Assembly: GCF_000802155.2 (NCBI RefSeq)
Contig: NZ_JQGJ02000004.1
Coordinates: 530,045-594,044, forward strand
Reading direction: 5' to 3'
From: Pseudomonas frederiksbergensis
Lineage (GTDB): Bacteria > Pseudomonadota > Gammaproteobacteria > Pseudomonadales > Pseudomonadaceae
Length of the DNA stretch: 64,000 nucleotides
The position numbers were made by a program, and so were the translations under genes. The number at the start of each line of letters is the position of its first letter. Positions within the stretch are counted from its first letter, which is position 1. The notes beneath the pieces were generated by a model. That model saw nothing but the letters and a program-made list of their open reading frames with translations. It made no database searches and was not told the origin of the DNA. Of this stretch, positions 30,749 through 39,768 are shown piece by piece.

Positions 30749-31558
30749 TCATGCGGGTAGTCCACCGTCCCGGGGCTTGTTTGCCGAGCCGGTACCGGCA
30801 TGCCCGACGCGTATGAAAACTCCCATGGAGTTAGTCGTCTGTAGCCCGGCGCGGTTGGCGATCCGGTAGAACAGCATGTGTACCCCGTTGGCGAGAGAGT
30901 GAAAGACATAGTCGGCAATCATCACGACCGTCGGCAATGCCTGCCCTCCCGGCACATTGAGCGGGTCCGGGGTGCGAACCACGGCCACGGCCACCGGCGG
31001 GGCGTCGGGACCTCCGCAGAAGACGGTAATCTGCTGTCCGGTGGTCTGACCTTCGTAGACCGGGATGACTACCGGGACCATGTAGCAGTGCGCTTTCAGG
31101 TACGCATTGGTCACGCCCTCATCGGTCAATTCGTTATCAATCACGGCTTCGACCGGTCTCTGACCGTTCAAGGGAACCCGTTTGTCGACGGTGAACGTCA
31201 CTGCTTCGGACTCATGAAACTCACCCGCTTGGGTTATCACCTCAAATTTCACTTTGCTGACGCCTTCTTCCAAATGCTCTTTGCCCAGCGTTATGAAGCG
31301 CGGAAAGGTAATCAGGCCTTCCAGAACGAAGGTTTCAACCTGTTCATAAACATGGCGGCCTGGCTTGAGCATCCATAGTTGCAACGTGTCCTTCTGGTTT
31401 TCTACGGCCGAGCCAGGCCAGGGGTGCTGGATTTGCAGAAGCAGATCGAATTGGGTTGCCCAATCGGGCAAGAGATTCTCTTCGCTGTAGTACGCGCCGT
31501 CCTCGTCCTTGTGGCTGCTCAGGGCGTGAAAGACCTTTAGCGGCGTCAGCATTTCCAT
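30749..31558 (-). CDS. Uncharacterised protein, paralogue-like partner of the 33186-36023 product
   Basis: 269 residues from ATG 31558, which has GGAGG five bases upstream; the frame is open further but without signals. No signal peptide or clear membrane helix. The sequence is beta-rich with two apparent sandwich domains; the first ends VTFTVDKRVPL, which resembles the domain-boundary VVEFNIDRTAPF in the 945-residue protein. The pattern DxWxxQxxLLLQIQHPWPGS and a run of short hydrophobic strands recur. A 20-bp CT-N12-AG dyad with a -10-like ATTTAA lies 60-110 bases upstream and is shared with that gene. Function not recognised. Confidence 0.75.
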   Translation of the reverse strand: MEMLTPLKVFHALSSHKDEDGAYYSEENLLPDWATQFDLLLQIQHPWPGSAVENQKDTLQLWMLKPGRHVYEQVETFVLEGLITFPRFITLGKEHLEEGVSKVKFEVITQAGEFHESEAVTFTVDKRVPLNGQRPVEAVIDNELTDEGVTNAYLKAHCYMVPVVIPVYEGQTTGQQITVFCGGPDAPPVAVAVVRTPDPLNVPGGQALPTVVMIADYVFHSLANGVHMLFYRIANRAGLQTTNSMGVFIRVGHAGTGSANKPRDGGLPA

Positions 31559-31647
31559 TCCTACCTCCCGACATCCGCTGTGCGGTTTGTCATTGACGGT
31601 GCGCAGATATTGCCCCTCGATTAAATGGCACGGCGGTGCGCTGGTGC

Positions 31648-31667
31648 TACTGTCAGACCTGACAGGT
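31648..31667 (-). promoter_or_regulatory. lux-box-like dyad upstream of the 269-aa gene
   Basis: Minus strand ACCTGTCAGGTCTGACAGTA, with the form CT-N12-AG used by LuxR/LasR-type regulators. After 21 bases comes ATTTAA (31626-31621), a plausible -10. The gene starts 89 bases from the dyad edge. Confidence 0.6.
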
Positions 31668-31751
31668 CGTACCCATTTGCAGCCGTTGACTGGCATCTGT
31701 GATTGATTGAGATAGGGTTGAGACCGGACACCGCGCCCACAGGAGAAACAC

Positions 31752-32936
31752 ATGCGCTTCTCAGCCTTGACCCAACGCATCACCGGTGACGGCGCCGCCG
31801 CCTGGGAAATTCATGACCGGGCGCTGGCCATGCGCGAGGAGGGCAGGGAAGTCCTGTTGCTCTCGGTGGGCGATCCGGATTTCGACACGCCGCCGGCCAT
31901 TGTCGAAGCCGCCGTCACCAGCTTGCGGGCGGGTGACACCCATTATTCGGATACCCGAGGCCTGCACTCGCTGCGCGCCAGCATCGCCCGGCGACACCAA
32001 CAGCGCTGCGGCCAACCGGTGGGTGCCGAGCACGTTACGGTGTTGCCCGGCGCGCAATGTGCCGTCTATGCCGTCGCGCAATGCCTGCTCGACCCCGGCG
32101 ATGAAGTGATTGTCGCCGAGCCGATGTACGTCACCTACGAAGCTGTCTTTGGTGCCTGCGGGGCGAAAGTGGTGCCGGTGGCGGTGACGCCGGAAAATGG
32201 CTTCCGCGTCCAGCCGAACGATGTCGCCCGGCTGATCACCCCGCGCACCCGCGCCATGCTCATCAACAGCCCCAACAACCCCTCCGGCGCCAGCCTGCCG
32301 CTGTCCACCTGGCAAGCCTTGACGCAATTGTGCATCGACCATGACCTGTGGTTGATCAGTGACGAGGTCTACAGCGATCTGCTCTACGAAGGCCAACACA
32401 TCAGCCCGGCCGGCCTGCCGGGCATGGCCGAGCGCACCGCGACGATCAACAGCCTGTCCAAATCCCACGCCATGACCGGCTGGCGCATCGGCTGGGCCAT
32501 CGGCCCCGAATCCCTTGCCGAACATCTGTCCAACCTGTCGCTGTGCATGCTGTTCGGCCTGCCCGACTTCGTTCAGCGCGCCGCCCAGGTTGCGTTGGAG
32601 CAGGACCTGCCTGAAGTGGCGCGGATGCGTGAGGAATATCGCCAGCGTCGGGATTTGGTGTGCGCAGCGCTTGGAAACTGCCCCGGCCTCAAACCCGTGC
32701 GGCCCGACGGCGGCATGTTCGTGATGGTCGATGTACGCGAGACCGGTTTGGCAGCTCAGGCATTTGCAGAGCGGCTGCTGGACGGTTATGGCGTGTCGGT
32801 GCTGGCGGGGGAGGCGTTCGGGCAGAGTGCGGCGGGGCATATTCGGATTGGGTTGGTGGTTGACAAGAGGCAACTGGCCGTTGCTTGTGGACGGATTGCA
32901 GATTGCGCCACGCGGCTAGTAGATGCTTCTGTCTAA
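31752..32936 (+). CDS. aruH: Arginine:pyruvate transaminase
   Basis: 394 residues, fold type I aminotransferase. PLP Lys237 is in SLSKSHAMTGWRIG; substrate carboxylate and cofactor motifs are SVGDPDFDTPP, INSPNNPSGA and SDEVYSDLLYEG. The sequence follows P. aeruginosa AruH closely over its length (RFSxxTQRIxGDGAAAW at the start, GYGVSVLAGEAFGQSAAGHIR at the end). It converts L-arginine to 2-ketoarginine. The aruI, kauB and aruRS partners are not in the window, so it is isolated between the two uncharacterised genes. About 250 bp without a gene follows, holding only the dyad of the next gene. Confidence 0.9.
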   Translation: MRFSALTQRITGDGAAAWEIHDRALAMREEGREVLLLSVGDPDFDTPPAIVEAAVTSLRAGDTHYSDTRGLHSLRASIARRHQQRCGQPVGAEHVTVLPGAQCAVYAVAQCLLDPGDEVIVAEPMYVTYEAVFGACGAKVVPVAVTPENGFRVQPNDVARLITPRTRAMLINSPNNPSGASLPLSTWQALTQLCIDHDLWLISDEVYSDLLYEGQHISPAGLPGMAERTATINSLSKSHAMTGWRIGWAIGPESLAEHLSNLSLCMLFGLPDFVQRAAQVALEQDLPEVARMREEYRQRRDLVCAALGNCPGLKPVRPDGGMFVMVDVRETGLAAQAFAERLLDGYGVSVLAGEAFGQSAAGHIRIGLVVDKRQLAVACGRIADCATRLVDASV

Positions 32937-33089
32937 CCATTAAGTTAGCGCTGATCCCATTCTGATCCATTGGTAACGGAGAGGGGCTCGTCCGCTATCA
33001 AGGGGCCTTCCCCCCTCGTAATTTGTTTGATTCCTTCCTCCGTTTAATCAAGCCTCGGTTCTCTTGTTTATCGGATGAACGGCGCTGTT

Positions 33090-33109
33090 ACCTGTCAGAT
33101 CTGACAGTA
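33090..33109 (+). promoter_or_regulatory. lux-box-like dyad upstream of the 945-aa gene
   Basis: ACCTGTCAGATCTGACAGTA; CTGTCAGATCTGACAG is a perfect palindrome. It differs at one position from the copy before the 269-aa gene and points the same way relative to its gene. A -10-like TAAATA starts 22 bases later (33132). Confidence 0.65.
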
Positions 33110-33185
33110 GGAAATAATTATCGCCGGGCGCTAAATAGCCTTACGGGTTTCGAAGACTTCGATTCAAGTCATTGACAAGGTGATC

Positions 33186-36023
33186 ATGATGGCTTCGTTA
33201 GAAGAAAATCACGTGCAAAGCGCTGGTGGCGGAGTTCTGGCGAAGCCCCTCACGGTGGAAGGCGTAGATGATAATGATCTGGAAGGTCATGTGTCTCGCG
33301 ACATTTTACAGCTAGGGACTAAAATTGTTATTCCGTATTGGCCGGCCCCGGAGCCCAAAGATGAGCTCTGGATTATTTGGGTTCAAAATGGACAAGAGAC
33401 AAATCTGTATGAAAAGCTTTATCCAGTACCGTTGAGTGACGTTTTTTTATACTTCGATTTGACACCTCAGCATTTGAAAAATGATGGCGTGGCACATCTT
33501 TACTATAAGATATGGAAGGCTTCAGGCGGCATTGATGATCCCTCTCCCAAGAGACAACTCACCATAGATCATACGCCACTCATCATATTGGACGAACCAA
33601 GCTTCCCTCAGGCAAATGACTGGGGCTATTTGAATAATCGGAGCGATCCGCCGATGACCAGTGGCGCTACGATCAGAGTGCCGAGTTTGACCAATATTGC
33701 GCTGCCAGGGGATCAGGCAAAGGTTCAATGGCAAGGTTATTCAAGCCTGAATGGCAGCGGTCCGCCAGTGCCTGGAACCTTCGGTGTTTGGGAACGGACG
33801 CTTCAAGTACAAGACATAGCAAATGGATTTGATTTGGTTGTTCCGTTTGAATCATACATTAGTCGTTTATTTAATAATGACTCTGCCGTGGTTGTTTATC
33901 AGATATTCCAAGGGGGGCGGCTCGTGGCGGAGTCAAGTGAAGGGGTGGTAAAAATAGACAGGGCTACATCTGGTGGAAGTGGTCCTTCAAATATTAATGC
34001 AACTGGAGACACTGAAATGGCTATGAAATTACTTCCTCCGAAACCGCGCCCCATCTCGACGCATTCGGGTATTGCTTCAATAGATATCGCTGTCGATACA
34101 TTGGCGGATGAGTCAATTCCGATTGTTGTTTTGGAGTCCGGTAAACTTATTGTGAAATTAACGCGGCCATTGGACGAAGACAATCTCGATAACGTAGATT
34201 TGTATTATGCCAAGGCAGGAGGAGATATTGGGGATCCTAAATACACGGTAGAACTTGGGGATATCGCTGATCGGCCTTCGGGCACCATACCTATTGAGTT
34301 TCCAGCGGATGATTTTACCGAGGATGCCCAGCCCCCGGAGTCTACCCGTTGGCAGGTTAAGTTGATTATGTATAAAGGGAGCGGAGGCGTCGATGATCCG
34401 TCAAATGTCGTGGAGTTCAACATAGACCGAACGGCACCGTTCGAAGTCAAGTTCCCAACGCGAAGAAAAGGCCCGCCTGCACCTACACCGACCTTGACCA
34501 ATGGGCCCTCGGATGCATTGAGAACCATCAACGAAGCGTGGCTGGCTGCTAACGCAAATTTGGAGTTTACGGTCAATGTCGCCTATCCGCTGCGTCGTTT
34601 GGACGATGTGCTAGAGGTCCATCTTACTGCAGGCGGTGTGGATCTTGAGGTCTTTAACGCAGCAGTCGGTGCTACTGGCGCTTTTACGGTAGCGAGCAGC
34701 GAATTACGAGGGCTGCCGAACGGGCGCGTCAACATCCATTATTTCTGGACGGACCTCCCTGGAAACAGAAGTGCGAGCTCAACGTCCGCCGCCGTGCTGA
34801 CGTTGGCGCTTGCGCTGGATCCTGTCTTGAATAAGCGTCCTTTAGTCCCGGTCACTGATCCGGACGGGGCGACAGCCATATACCTCGATGATTTTGCCGG
34901 CAGCGGAGTGTTGGGTATCGTCGAGCGGTTACCCATCGATAATGCGGAACCCGGTGACCAAATTAAGTTTTACATTGATCAGCCAGGTAACCAGACCAAT
35001 TATATAGTGTTTGGCCCCCAACCCCTTGCCGATGTCGATTTGAATTTCCCAATTCCTTATGATAATGGGCTGGCCGATATTTTTGGTGCCTCAACCGATC
35101 CCATGGAAGTCAGAGCCTATGTTGAATTGGAAAGGGGGACGCCAATAACGGCATTTGCTTCTCCTATTCTGAATTTCTGGTTGGATCTTTATCCTCCAGG
35201 TGGGCTATATCCGGAATTGCCTGACCTGACCAACCCAGCATTTCAGTTGCCTGTAGTAACGGGGCAATCCCAGACGCCCAACGTGCTTGAACCAGGAGAT
35301 CGCGACAAAGCCGGTAAGTTTAAAGTGGTGCTCGCCCTGACGGATCCGCCTATCGCGCCATCGGAAACGGTCAAGTGTTATGTGAATAATCAGCTCGTGG
35401 GCGACTTTTCACCTTTTAATAACGCGGACGAATTTGAAGTGCCTATTTTGGCGACTGTCATAGCCGCGCTTCCCACCCCTTCCGTGCTCGCTCACTGGAC
35501 GCGGCAGAAAACAGGGATCGACAAAAATGTAATTAGATCGCCTTCCCAAACAGTCACTGTTCAAGGGCGGAGGATTGATCTACAGCCCCCAATTATCAGG
35601 GTTCGCAATCCTGCCGTCAGGGACTTTATAGAGTGTTTTGCGATGCTTCAGCCTGTTACGACTGCCACTTGGACTTTATCAATGACGATTCCTAAAGATC
35701 CAACCAACCTTCCAACGGGCACGATCATTACGGTACATTTTGCCGCTTATACGGATGCCGCTGGAACTAATCTCATCACGGGGACGGATGTTTCAAACTC
35801 GCATACTATTCTGGACGCCGCTACACCCGATGTCGCTACCGTTGCCGATGCTGCAGTATTTAAACTTGCGCAGCCATTCCGCAATACAGTTGCATATGGC
35901 AAGTACTGGTACACCGCCAATATTAGTGGTACGCAAAGCTCGATCCCCATCATCAAGCAGATGGATAACATCTCGAACAGTTTCGAGTATTGCGACAGGA
36001 CAGCGGCTGTTGCTGCTCCCTAA
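33186..36023 (+). CDS. Large uncharacterised protein with repeated beta-sandwich-like units
   Basis: 945 residues from ATG 33186 (AAGG five bases upstream; GTG 33180 and ATG 33189 are alternatives). No signal peptide or membrane helix. At least five or six units of 120-160 residues are apparent. Two carry a near-identical boundary: YKIWKASGGIDDPSPKRQL then IDHTP near 120, and MYKGSGGVDDPSNVVEF then IDRTAPF near 405. Strand-rich, Pro/Asp-rich linkers suggest Ig-like or fibronectin-like folds. The DNA is visibly AT-richer than its neighbours with atypical codons, suggesting horizontal acquisition or relaxed selection. The 269-aa gene across aruH is related in style and shares the upstream dyad. 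Function unknown. Confidence 0.8.
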   Translation: MMASLEENHVQSAGGGVLAKPLTVEGVDDNDLEGHVSRDILQLGTKIVIPYWPAPEPKDELWIIWVQNGQETNLYEKLYPVPLSDVFLYFDLTPQHLKNDGVAHLYYKIWKASGGIDDPSPKRQLTIDHTPLIILDEPSFPQANDWGYLNNRSDPPMTSGATIRVPSLTNIALPGDQAKVQWQGYSSLNGSGPPVPGTFGVWERTLQVQDIANGFDLVVPFESYISRLFNNDSAVVVYQIFQGGRLVAESSEGVVKIDRATSGGSGPSNINATGDTEMAMKLLPPKPRPISTHSGIASIDIAVDTLADESIPIVVLESGKLIVKLTRPLDEDNLDNVDLYYAKAGGDIGDPKYTVELGDIADRPSGTIPIEFPADDFTEDAQPPESTRWQVKLIMYKGSGGVDDPSNVVEFNIDRTAPFEVKFPTRRKGPPAPTPTLTNGPSDALRTINEAWLAANANLEFTVNVAYPLRRLDDVLEVHLTAGGVDLEVFNAAVGATGAFTVASSELRGLPNGRVNIHYFWTDLPGNRSASSTSAAVLTLALALDPVLNKRPLVPVTDPDGATAIYLDDFAGSGVLGIVERLPIDNAEPGDQIKFYIDQPGNQTNYIVFGPQPLADVDLNFPIPYDNGLADIFGASTDPMEVRAYVELERGTPITAFASPILNFWLDLYPPGGLYPELPDLTNPAFQLPVVTGQSQTPNVLEPGDRDKAGKFKVVLALTDPPIAPSETVKCYVNNQLVGDFSPFNNADEFEVPILATVIAALPTPSVLAHWTRQKTGIDKNVIRSPSQTVTVQGRRIDLQPPIIRVRNPAVRDFIECFAMLQPVTTATWTLSMTIPKDPTNLPTGTIITVHFAAYTDAAGTNLITGTDVSNSHTILDAATPDVATVADAAVFKLAQPFRNTVAYGKYWYTANISGTQSSIPIIKQMDNISNSFEYCDRTAAVAAP

Positions 36024-36041
36024 AACATCATGAGGTATGTG

Positions 36042-36068
36042 TCGCGGGAGAGACAGGCTCTCTCGCGA
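36042..36068 (+). terminator. Hairpin after the 945-aa gene
   Basis: TCGCGGGAGAG-ACAGG-CTCTCTCGCGA, one mismatch, without a T-run. Possible Rho-independent stop or stabiliser. The rest of the gap to 36240 is AT-rich and holds no gene. Confidence 0.45.
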
Positions 36069-36240
36069 TACTGTTGGCCCGGCGAGCTGTTATGACAGTC
36101 CTTATAAGCGGATTAATCCTACTTCTCATGAAGGAAATTCCGACATCTATCGTTCTGGTTGCTGTTTAGTCTAGCGAACGTTTTTTAATGACTTTTTGTC
36201 TTTGCGAAAGGTTTCCTGAAGCTTGTCGTCCGGAGTGCTT

Positions 36241-38775
36241 ATGTCTGATTTACCATTGTTTATAACACCTAAGAAGGCGGGATGCCTGCTCGCCATATTA
36301 CTTGTCGGTACCCCTGCAGTTCATGCCAGAGTTCTTGTTCCCGGCGAAAGTGCAACGGTCACCAATCCTCCGGCGCCAGAAGCCTGGGCTGTGTCCCAGG
36401 GCGGAACATTAACGATAAATAGTGCCAACGCGCTCACGATCCGTTCGGAAAATGCCAATGTCGTATTCAATGGTGGGCAGAGTGAGCGGATTGAAGCCCG
36501 CGAGGGCTCCAACGTCGCGATGTCTGGTGCGACTGTGACGAGCTCGACGGGAAGGGGGGGGCTCGCCCTTAGCGACAGCGCTGCCACTATCGATGCCAGC
36601 ACCATTACCAGCACTAACAGCATGGGCCTGTTGTTGGGGCGCAACGTCAATACTCCGACCGCCTCCAGTGCCACGGTTACTGGCGGAAGCACCATTAGCG
36701 GTGTTATCGGCGGTGCAGATGCCGTGGGCTTCAGCGTCCTGACAGTCAACGACTCGACCTTGCGTGGCACCGGCGCCACCAGTTATGGCGTTCGGCTGGA
36801 AGGGGCCACGCTTTCGGCGACCGGAAGTACCATTACCGGTGGGCAGGACGGCCTACAAGTCGGCGTGGACATTACGGGCGTCAATTCCAGTACGGTGACA
36901 TTGAACAGTACACTCGTAACGGGGGGCACGGGCTCGGCAATCGTCGTCGGCTCCTTCGGTGCGCCAGGTGCTGTTGCGAATATCAACGTGCTCAATGGCT
37001 CGCAGTTGAACGGTGGTAACGGGACGCTGTTGCAGGCCGCCAATAGCTCCACCGTCAATGTCAATGTCGATGCAAGCGCGTTACGCGGCAACATCATTGC
37101 CGACACCGGCAGCACCGTGTCGTGGCTGATGCAGAATGGCTCTTCCCTTGAAGGCAATCTGCAAAATGTTACCAACACCAACCTCAACAGCAACAGCACG
37201 CTGAACGGCAACGTACTGGCCGTTGCGGGTACGGGAGCGGTCGTTAATTTGAATAACGGCTCGGTGATCAACGGTAACGTGGAAAACGTATTCGACCTGA
37301 AGCTGGACAACAACAGCCAGATGACCGGCGACGTCCTCTCGGATGCCAACGGTAGCGTATTGCTCAATAACGGATCTGTGCTGACCGGCCAGATCACCAA
37401 CTCCAGTAACTTGAATATCAACAATGCGGCGCAATGGGTGATGACGGGTGACAGTACCGTGCAGCGCCTCGGTCTGAGCAGTGGTGTGGTCCGCATGGGC
37501 ACCAATGAGCAATTCCAACAATTGAATATCGGCGAGCTGTCCGGTAACGGCACCTTTGTCATGGGCACCGACCTGGGGAACGGCACCACGGACTTCCTCA
37601 ATGTGACCGGTACCGCCAGTGGCCAACATCAATTACTTGTCTCCGCAACGGGAACTACCCCAACCAGTGCCGAAGCCGTCAAGATCGGTAACATCGCTGC
37701 TGGCGACGCGAGTTTCTCGCTGGGTGGTCGTGAGACAGTCGATGCCGGCACGTTCGTCTATCGGTTGAAGAAGGACGGGGAAGGTTTGTACCTCAATCCC
37801 GACCGAGACACCGTCAGCCCGTCCACCAATACTGCCTTGGCCTTGGCCGGCAGTGCTCGCAGCGTGTTGAACGCCGAGATGAACATGCTCAATGACCAGA
37901 TCGGTGACCGAGGGCTCAGCGCACGGCCCGATGCGTCGATGCGTTCGGCCACCGATAACGACAGCAAATTGAGTAACAGTGTCTGGATACGCACCTACGG
38001 CAATCAGTACAGCGTCGATAATGCCTATGGTGATGGCTATTCGCAGAACCAGAACGGAATCACCGGCGGCGCCGATACCCTGGTGGATATCGGTGATCGC
38101 GCATGGGTCCTGGGTGGGTTCGTGGGTACCAGCCACACCAACATGGACCTGCGTTATGGGTCCAGCGCAACGGTCGACAGCGTGAACTTCGGGGTTTACG
38201 GCAGCACCTTCGACGTCCAGAGCGGTGTATTTGTCAATGCCATGGCAAAGATCAACCAGTTCAACAACAAGGCCAGGGTGACCATGAGCGACGGGACGCG
38301 CTCCAAGGGTGATTACAAGGCGCTGGGTGCCAGCGGTTCGGTGGCTGTGGGCAAGCACATTCGCTTGCAAGATGATTACTTCATCGAGCCACAGGTGCGG
38401 GTCTCGATGGGCGTGACCCAGAGCGACAGCTATCGACTCGACAACGGCCTTGAGGTCAAGGCCGACACCATGCGCTCCGTGCAGGGAAATGTCGGCGTAA
38501 GGGGCGGGCGCGTAATCAGTCTCGACAACGGCAGCCTGTTGGAGCCTAGCCTGTCGGCCGGCGTCAACCATGAGTTCGTGAAGACCAACGAAGTCCGGAT
38601 CAACGATGACAGCTTCGATGACGACCGTGCCAGTACCGCGTTTGAATACGGCGCGGGCTTGAAGTGGACGCCAGCTCAGCGTAACTGGCAGGTGTCGGGT
38701 CAGGTCGGCGGCAGCAAGGGGACAACGGTCAGCCAGGATTGGAGCGGGAGCCTGCGGGTGAGCTATTTCTTCTAA
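36241..38775 (+). CDS. Type Va autotransporter (pertactin-like passenger)
   Basis: 844 residues from ATG 36241 (GGAG upstream; ATG 36223 unsupported). Signal peptide with AGCLLAILLVGTPAVHA, cleaved after AHA-type site near residue 35. The passenger (about 36-560) is a Ser/Thr/Asn/Gly-rich beta-helix with short repeated rungs such as TLNGNVLAV, VINGNVENV and VLTGQITNS. The last 270 residues are the autotransporter barrel (SVWIRTYGNQYSVDNAYGDGYS ... GSLRVSYFF) with terminal Phe. It should be displayed on, or released from, the cell surface. No protease triad or RGD is evident. GC is higher than in the preceding gene. Confidence 0.92.
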   Translation: MSDLPLFITPKKAGCLLAILLVGTPAVHARVLVPGESATVTNPPAPEAWAVSQGGTLTINSANALTIRSENANVVFNGGQSERIEAREGSNVAMSGATVTSSTGRGGLALSDSAATIDASTITSTNSMGLLLGRNVNTPTASSATVTGGSTISGVIGGADAVGFSVLTVNDSTLRGTGATSYGVRLEGATLSATGSTITGGQDGLQVGVDITGVNSSTVTLNSTLVTGGTGSAIVVGSFGAPGAVANINVLNGSQLNGGNGTLLQAANSSTVNVNVDASALRGNIIADTGSTVSWLMQNGSSLEGNLQNVTNTNLNSNSTLNGNVLAVAGTGAVVNLNNGSVINGNVENVFDLKLDNNSQMTGDVLSDANGSVLLNNGSVLTGQITNSSNLNINNAAQWVMTGDSTVQRLGLSSGVVRMGTNEQFQQLNIGELSGNGTFVMGTDLGNGTTDFLNVTGTASGQHQLLVSATGTTPTSAEAVKIGNIAAGDASFSLGGRETVDAGTFVYRLKKDGEGLYLNPDRDTVSPSTNTALALAGSARSVLNAEMNMLNDQIGDRGLSARPDASMRSATDNDSKLSNSVWIRTYGNQYSVDNAYGDGYSQNQNGITGGADTLVDIGDRAWVLGGFVGTSHTNMDLRYGSSATVDSVNFGVYGSTFDVQSGVFVNAMAKINQFNNKARVTMSDGTRSKGDYKALGASGSVAVGKHIRLQDDYFIEPQVRVSMGVTQSDSYRLDNGLEVKADTMRSVQGNVGVRGGRVISLDNGSLLEPSLSAGVNHEFVKTNEVRINDDSFDDDRASTAFEYGAGLKWTPAQRNWQVSGQVGGSKGTTVSQDWSGSLRVSYFF

Positions 38776-38803
38776 GTAATGGTTCCTGCTTTGGGTTGAA
38801 TTG

Positions 38804-38831
38804 AAATGCCTCGACAAATGTCGGGGCATTT
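38804..38831 (+). terminator. Terminator of the autotransporter gene
   Basis: AAATGCCTCGACA-AATG-TCGGGGCATTT followed by CTTTATTT, 28 bases after the stop. Confidence 0.82.
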
Positions 38832-38949
38832 CTTTATTTGCGATATAACGCCGTGGGCGTGTGTGAAATTGTGTAAGGGTTTTGCTCATGGGTGGACGAG
38901 GGCGTATATCCTTGGCGGCTTGAGATTTCCTGCGCCGGATATGTCGCCA

Positions 38950-39022
38950 TCGCGAGCAAGCTCGCTCCCACAGTGCTTTTGCGCCGTACCGAAGACCTGT
39001 GTGGAGGCGAGCTTGCTCGCAA
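38950..39022. repeat. REPIN upstream of the rstAB-like genes
   Basis: GCGAGCAAGCTCGCTCCCACAG and its inverted copy CTGTGTGGAGGCGAGCTTGC bracket a 25-base spacer. It lies in the 288-bp gap, just upstream of the response regulator. Confidence 0.82.
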
Positions 39023-39063
39023 TGAGGCCCTGCCAGGCGCCACAGCACTTAGCGGACCCACCT

Positions 39064-39765
39064 ATGCCCAACATCCTCCTCGTCGAAGACGACGCCGCCC
39101 TCTGCGAACTGATCGCCAGCTATCTGGAGCGCAACGGCTATCACGTCAGCGTGCTTAACCGGGGCGATCACGTACGTGAGCGGGCGCGGGCCAATCCGCC
39201 GGACCTGGTGATTCTCGACCTGATGCTGCCGGGGCTGGACGGCTTGCAGGTCTGCCGCCTGCTACGGGCCGATTCGGCGACGTTGCCAATCCTGATGCTC
39301 ACCGCCCGGGACGACAGCCACGACCAGGTGCTGGGCCTGGAGATGGGCGCCGACGACTATGTCACCAAACCCTGCGAGCCGCGGGTGCTTCTCGCTCGGG
39401 TGCGCACGTTGCTGCGGCGCAGCAGCCTGACCGAACCGCAGACCGTTAACGACCGCATCGTCATGGGCAACCTGTGCATCGACCTGTCCGAGCGCACGGT
39501 GACCTGGCGCGGCCAACCGGTGGAGCTGTCCAGTGGCGAGTACAACCTGCTGGTGGTGTTGGCCCGGCATTCAGGCGAAGTGCTGAGCCGCGATCAGATC
39601 CTGCAACGCCTGCGCGGCATCGAGTTCAATGGCACCGATCGCTCGGTGGACGTGGCCATTTCCAAGCTACGGCGCAAGTTCGACGACAACGCCGGCGAGG
39701 CGCGCAAGATCAAGACCGTTTGGGGAAAGGGCTACCTGTTCAGCCGCTCCGAGTGGGAATGCTGA
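39064..39765 (+). CDS. OmpR/PhoB-family response regulator (RstA-like)
   Basis: 233 residues. Receiver domain with acidic pocket (LVEDDAAL), phospho-acceptor Asp near 51 in LVILDLMLPGLDG, and Lys in DDYVTKPCEP. The C-terminal winged helix has VELSSGEYNLLVVLARHSGEVLSRDQIL and RSVDVAISKLRRKFDD. It is followed after three bases by its histidine kinase. ATG 39064 gives the normal N-terminus; the SD is weak. Similarity of the pair to RstA/RstB is by overall pattern. Confidence 0.9.
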   Translation: MPNILLVEDDAALCELIASYLERNGYHVSVLNRGDHVRERARANPPDLVILDLMLPGLDGLQVCRLLRADSATLPILMLTARDDSHDQVLGLEMGADDYVTKPCEPRVLLARVRTLLRRSSLTEPQTVNDRIVMGNLCIDLSERTVTWRGQPVELSSGEYNLLVVLARHSGEVLSRDQILQRLRGIEFNGTDRSVDVAISKLRRKFDDNAGEARKIKTVWGKGYLFSRSEWEC

Positions 39766-39768
39766 TCG

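Noticed and set aside
30749..31783. Longer 344-residue version of the 269-aa protein starting at 31783
   Set aside because: The extension overlaps the divergent aruH start and the dyad/-10 promoter, and has no ribosome site; ATG 31558 has GGAGG.
36087..36098. CTGTTATGACAG before the autotransporter as a third copy of the lux-box-like dyad
   Set aside because: Only 12 bases between outer ends, so it is not CT-N12-AG; half-sites differ in spacing and the flanks do not match the other two copies.
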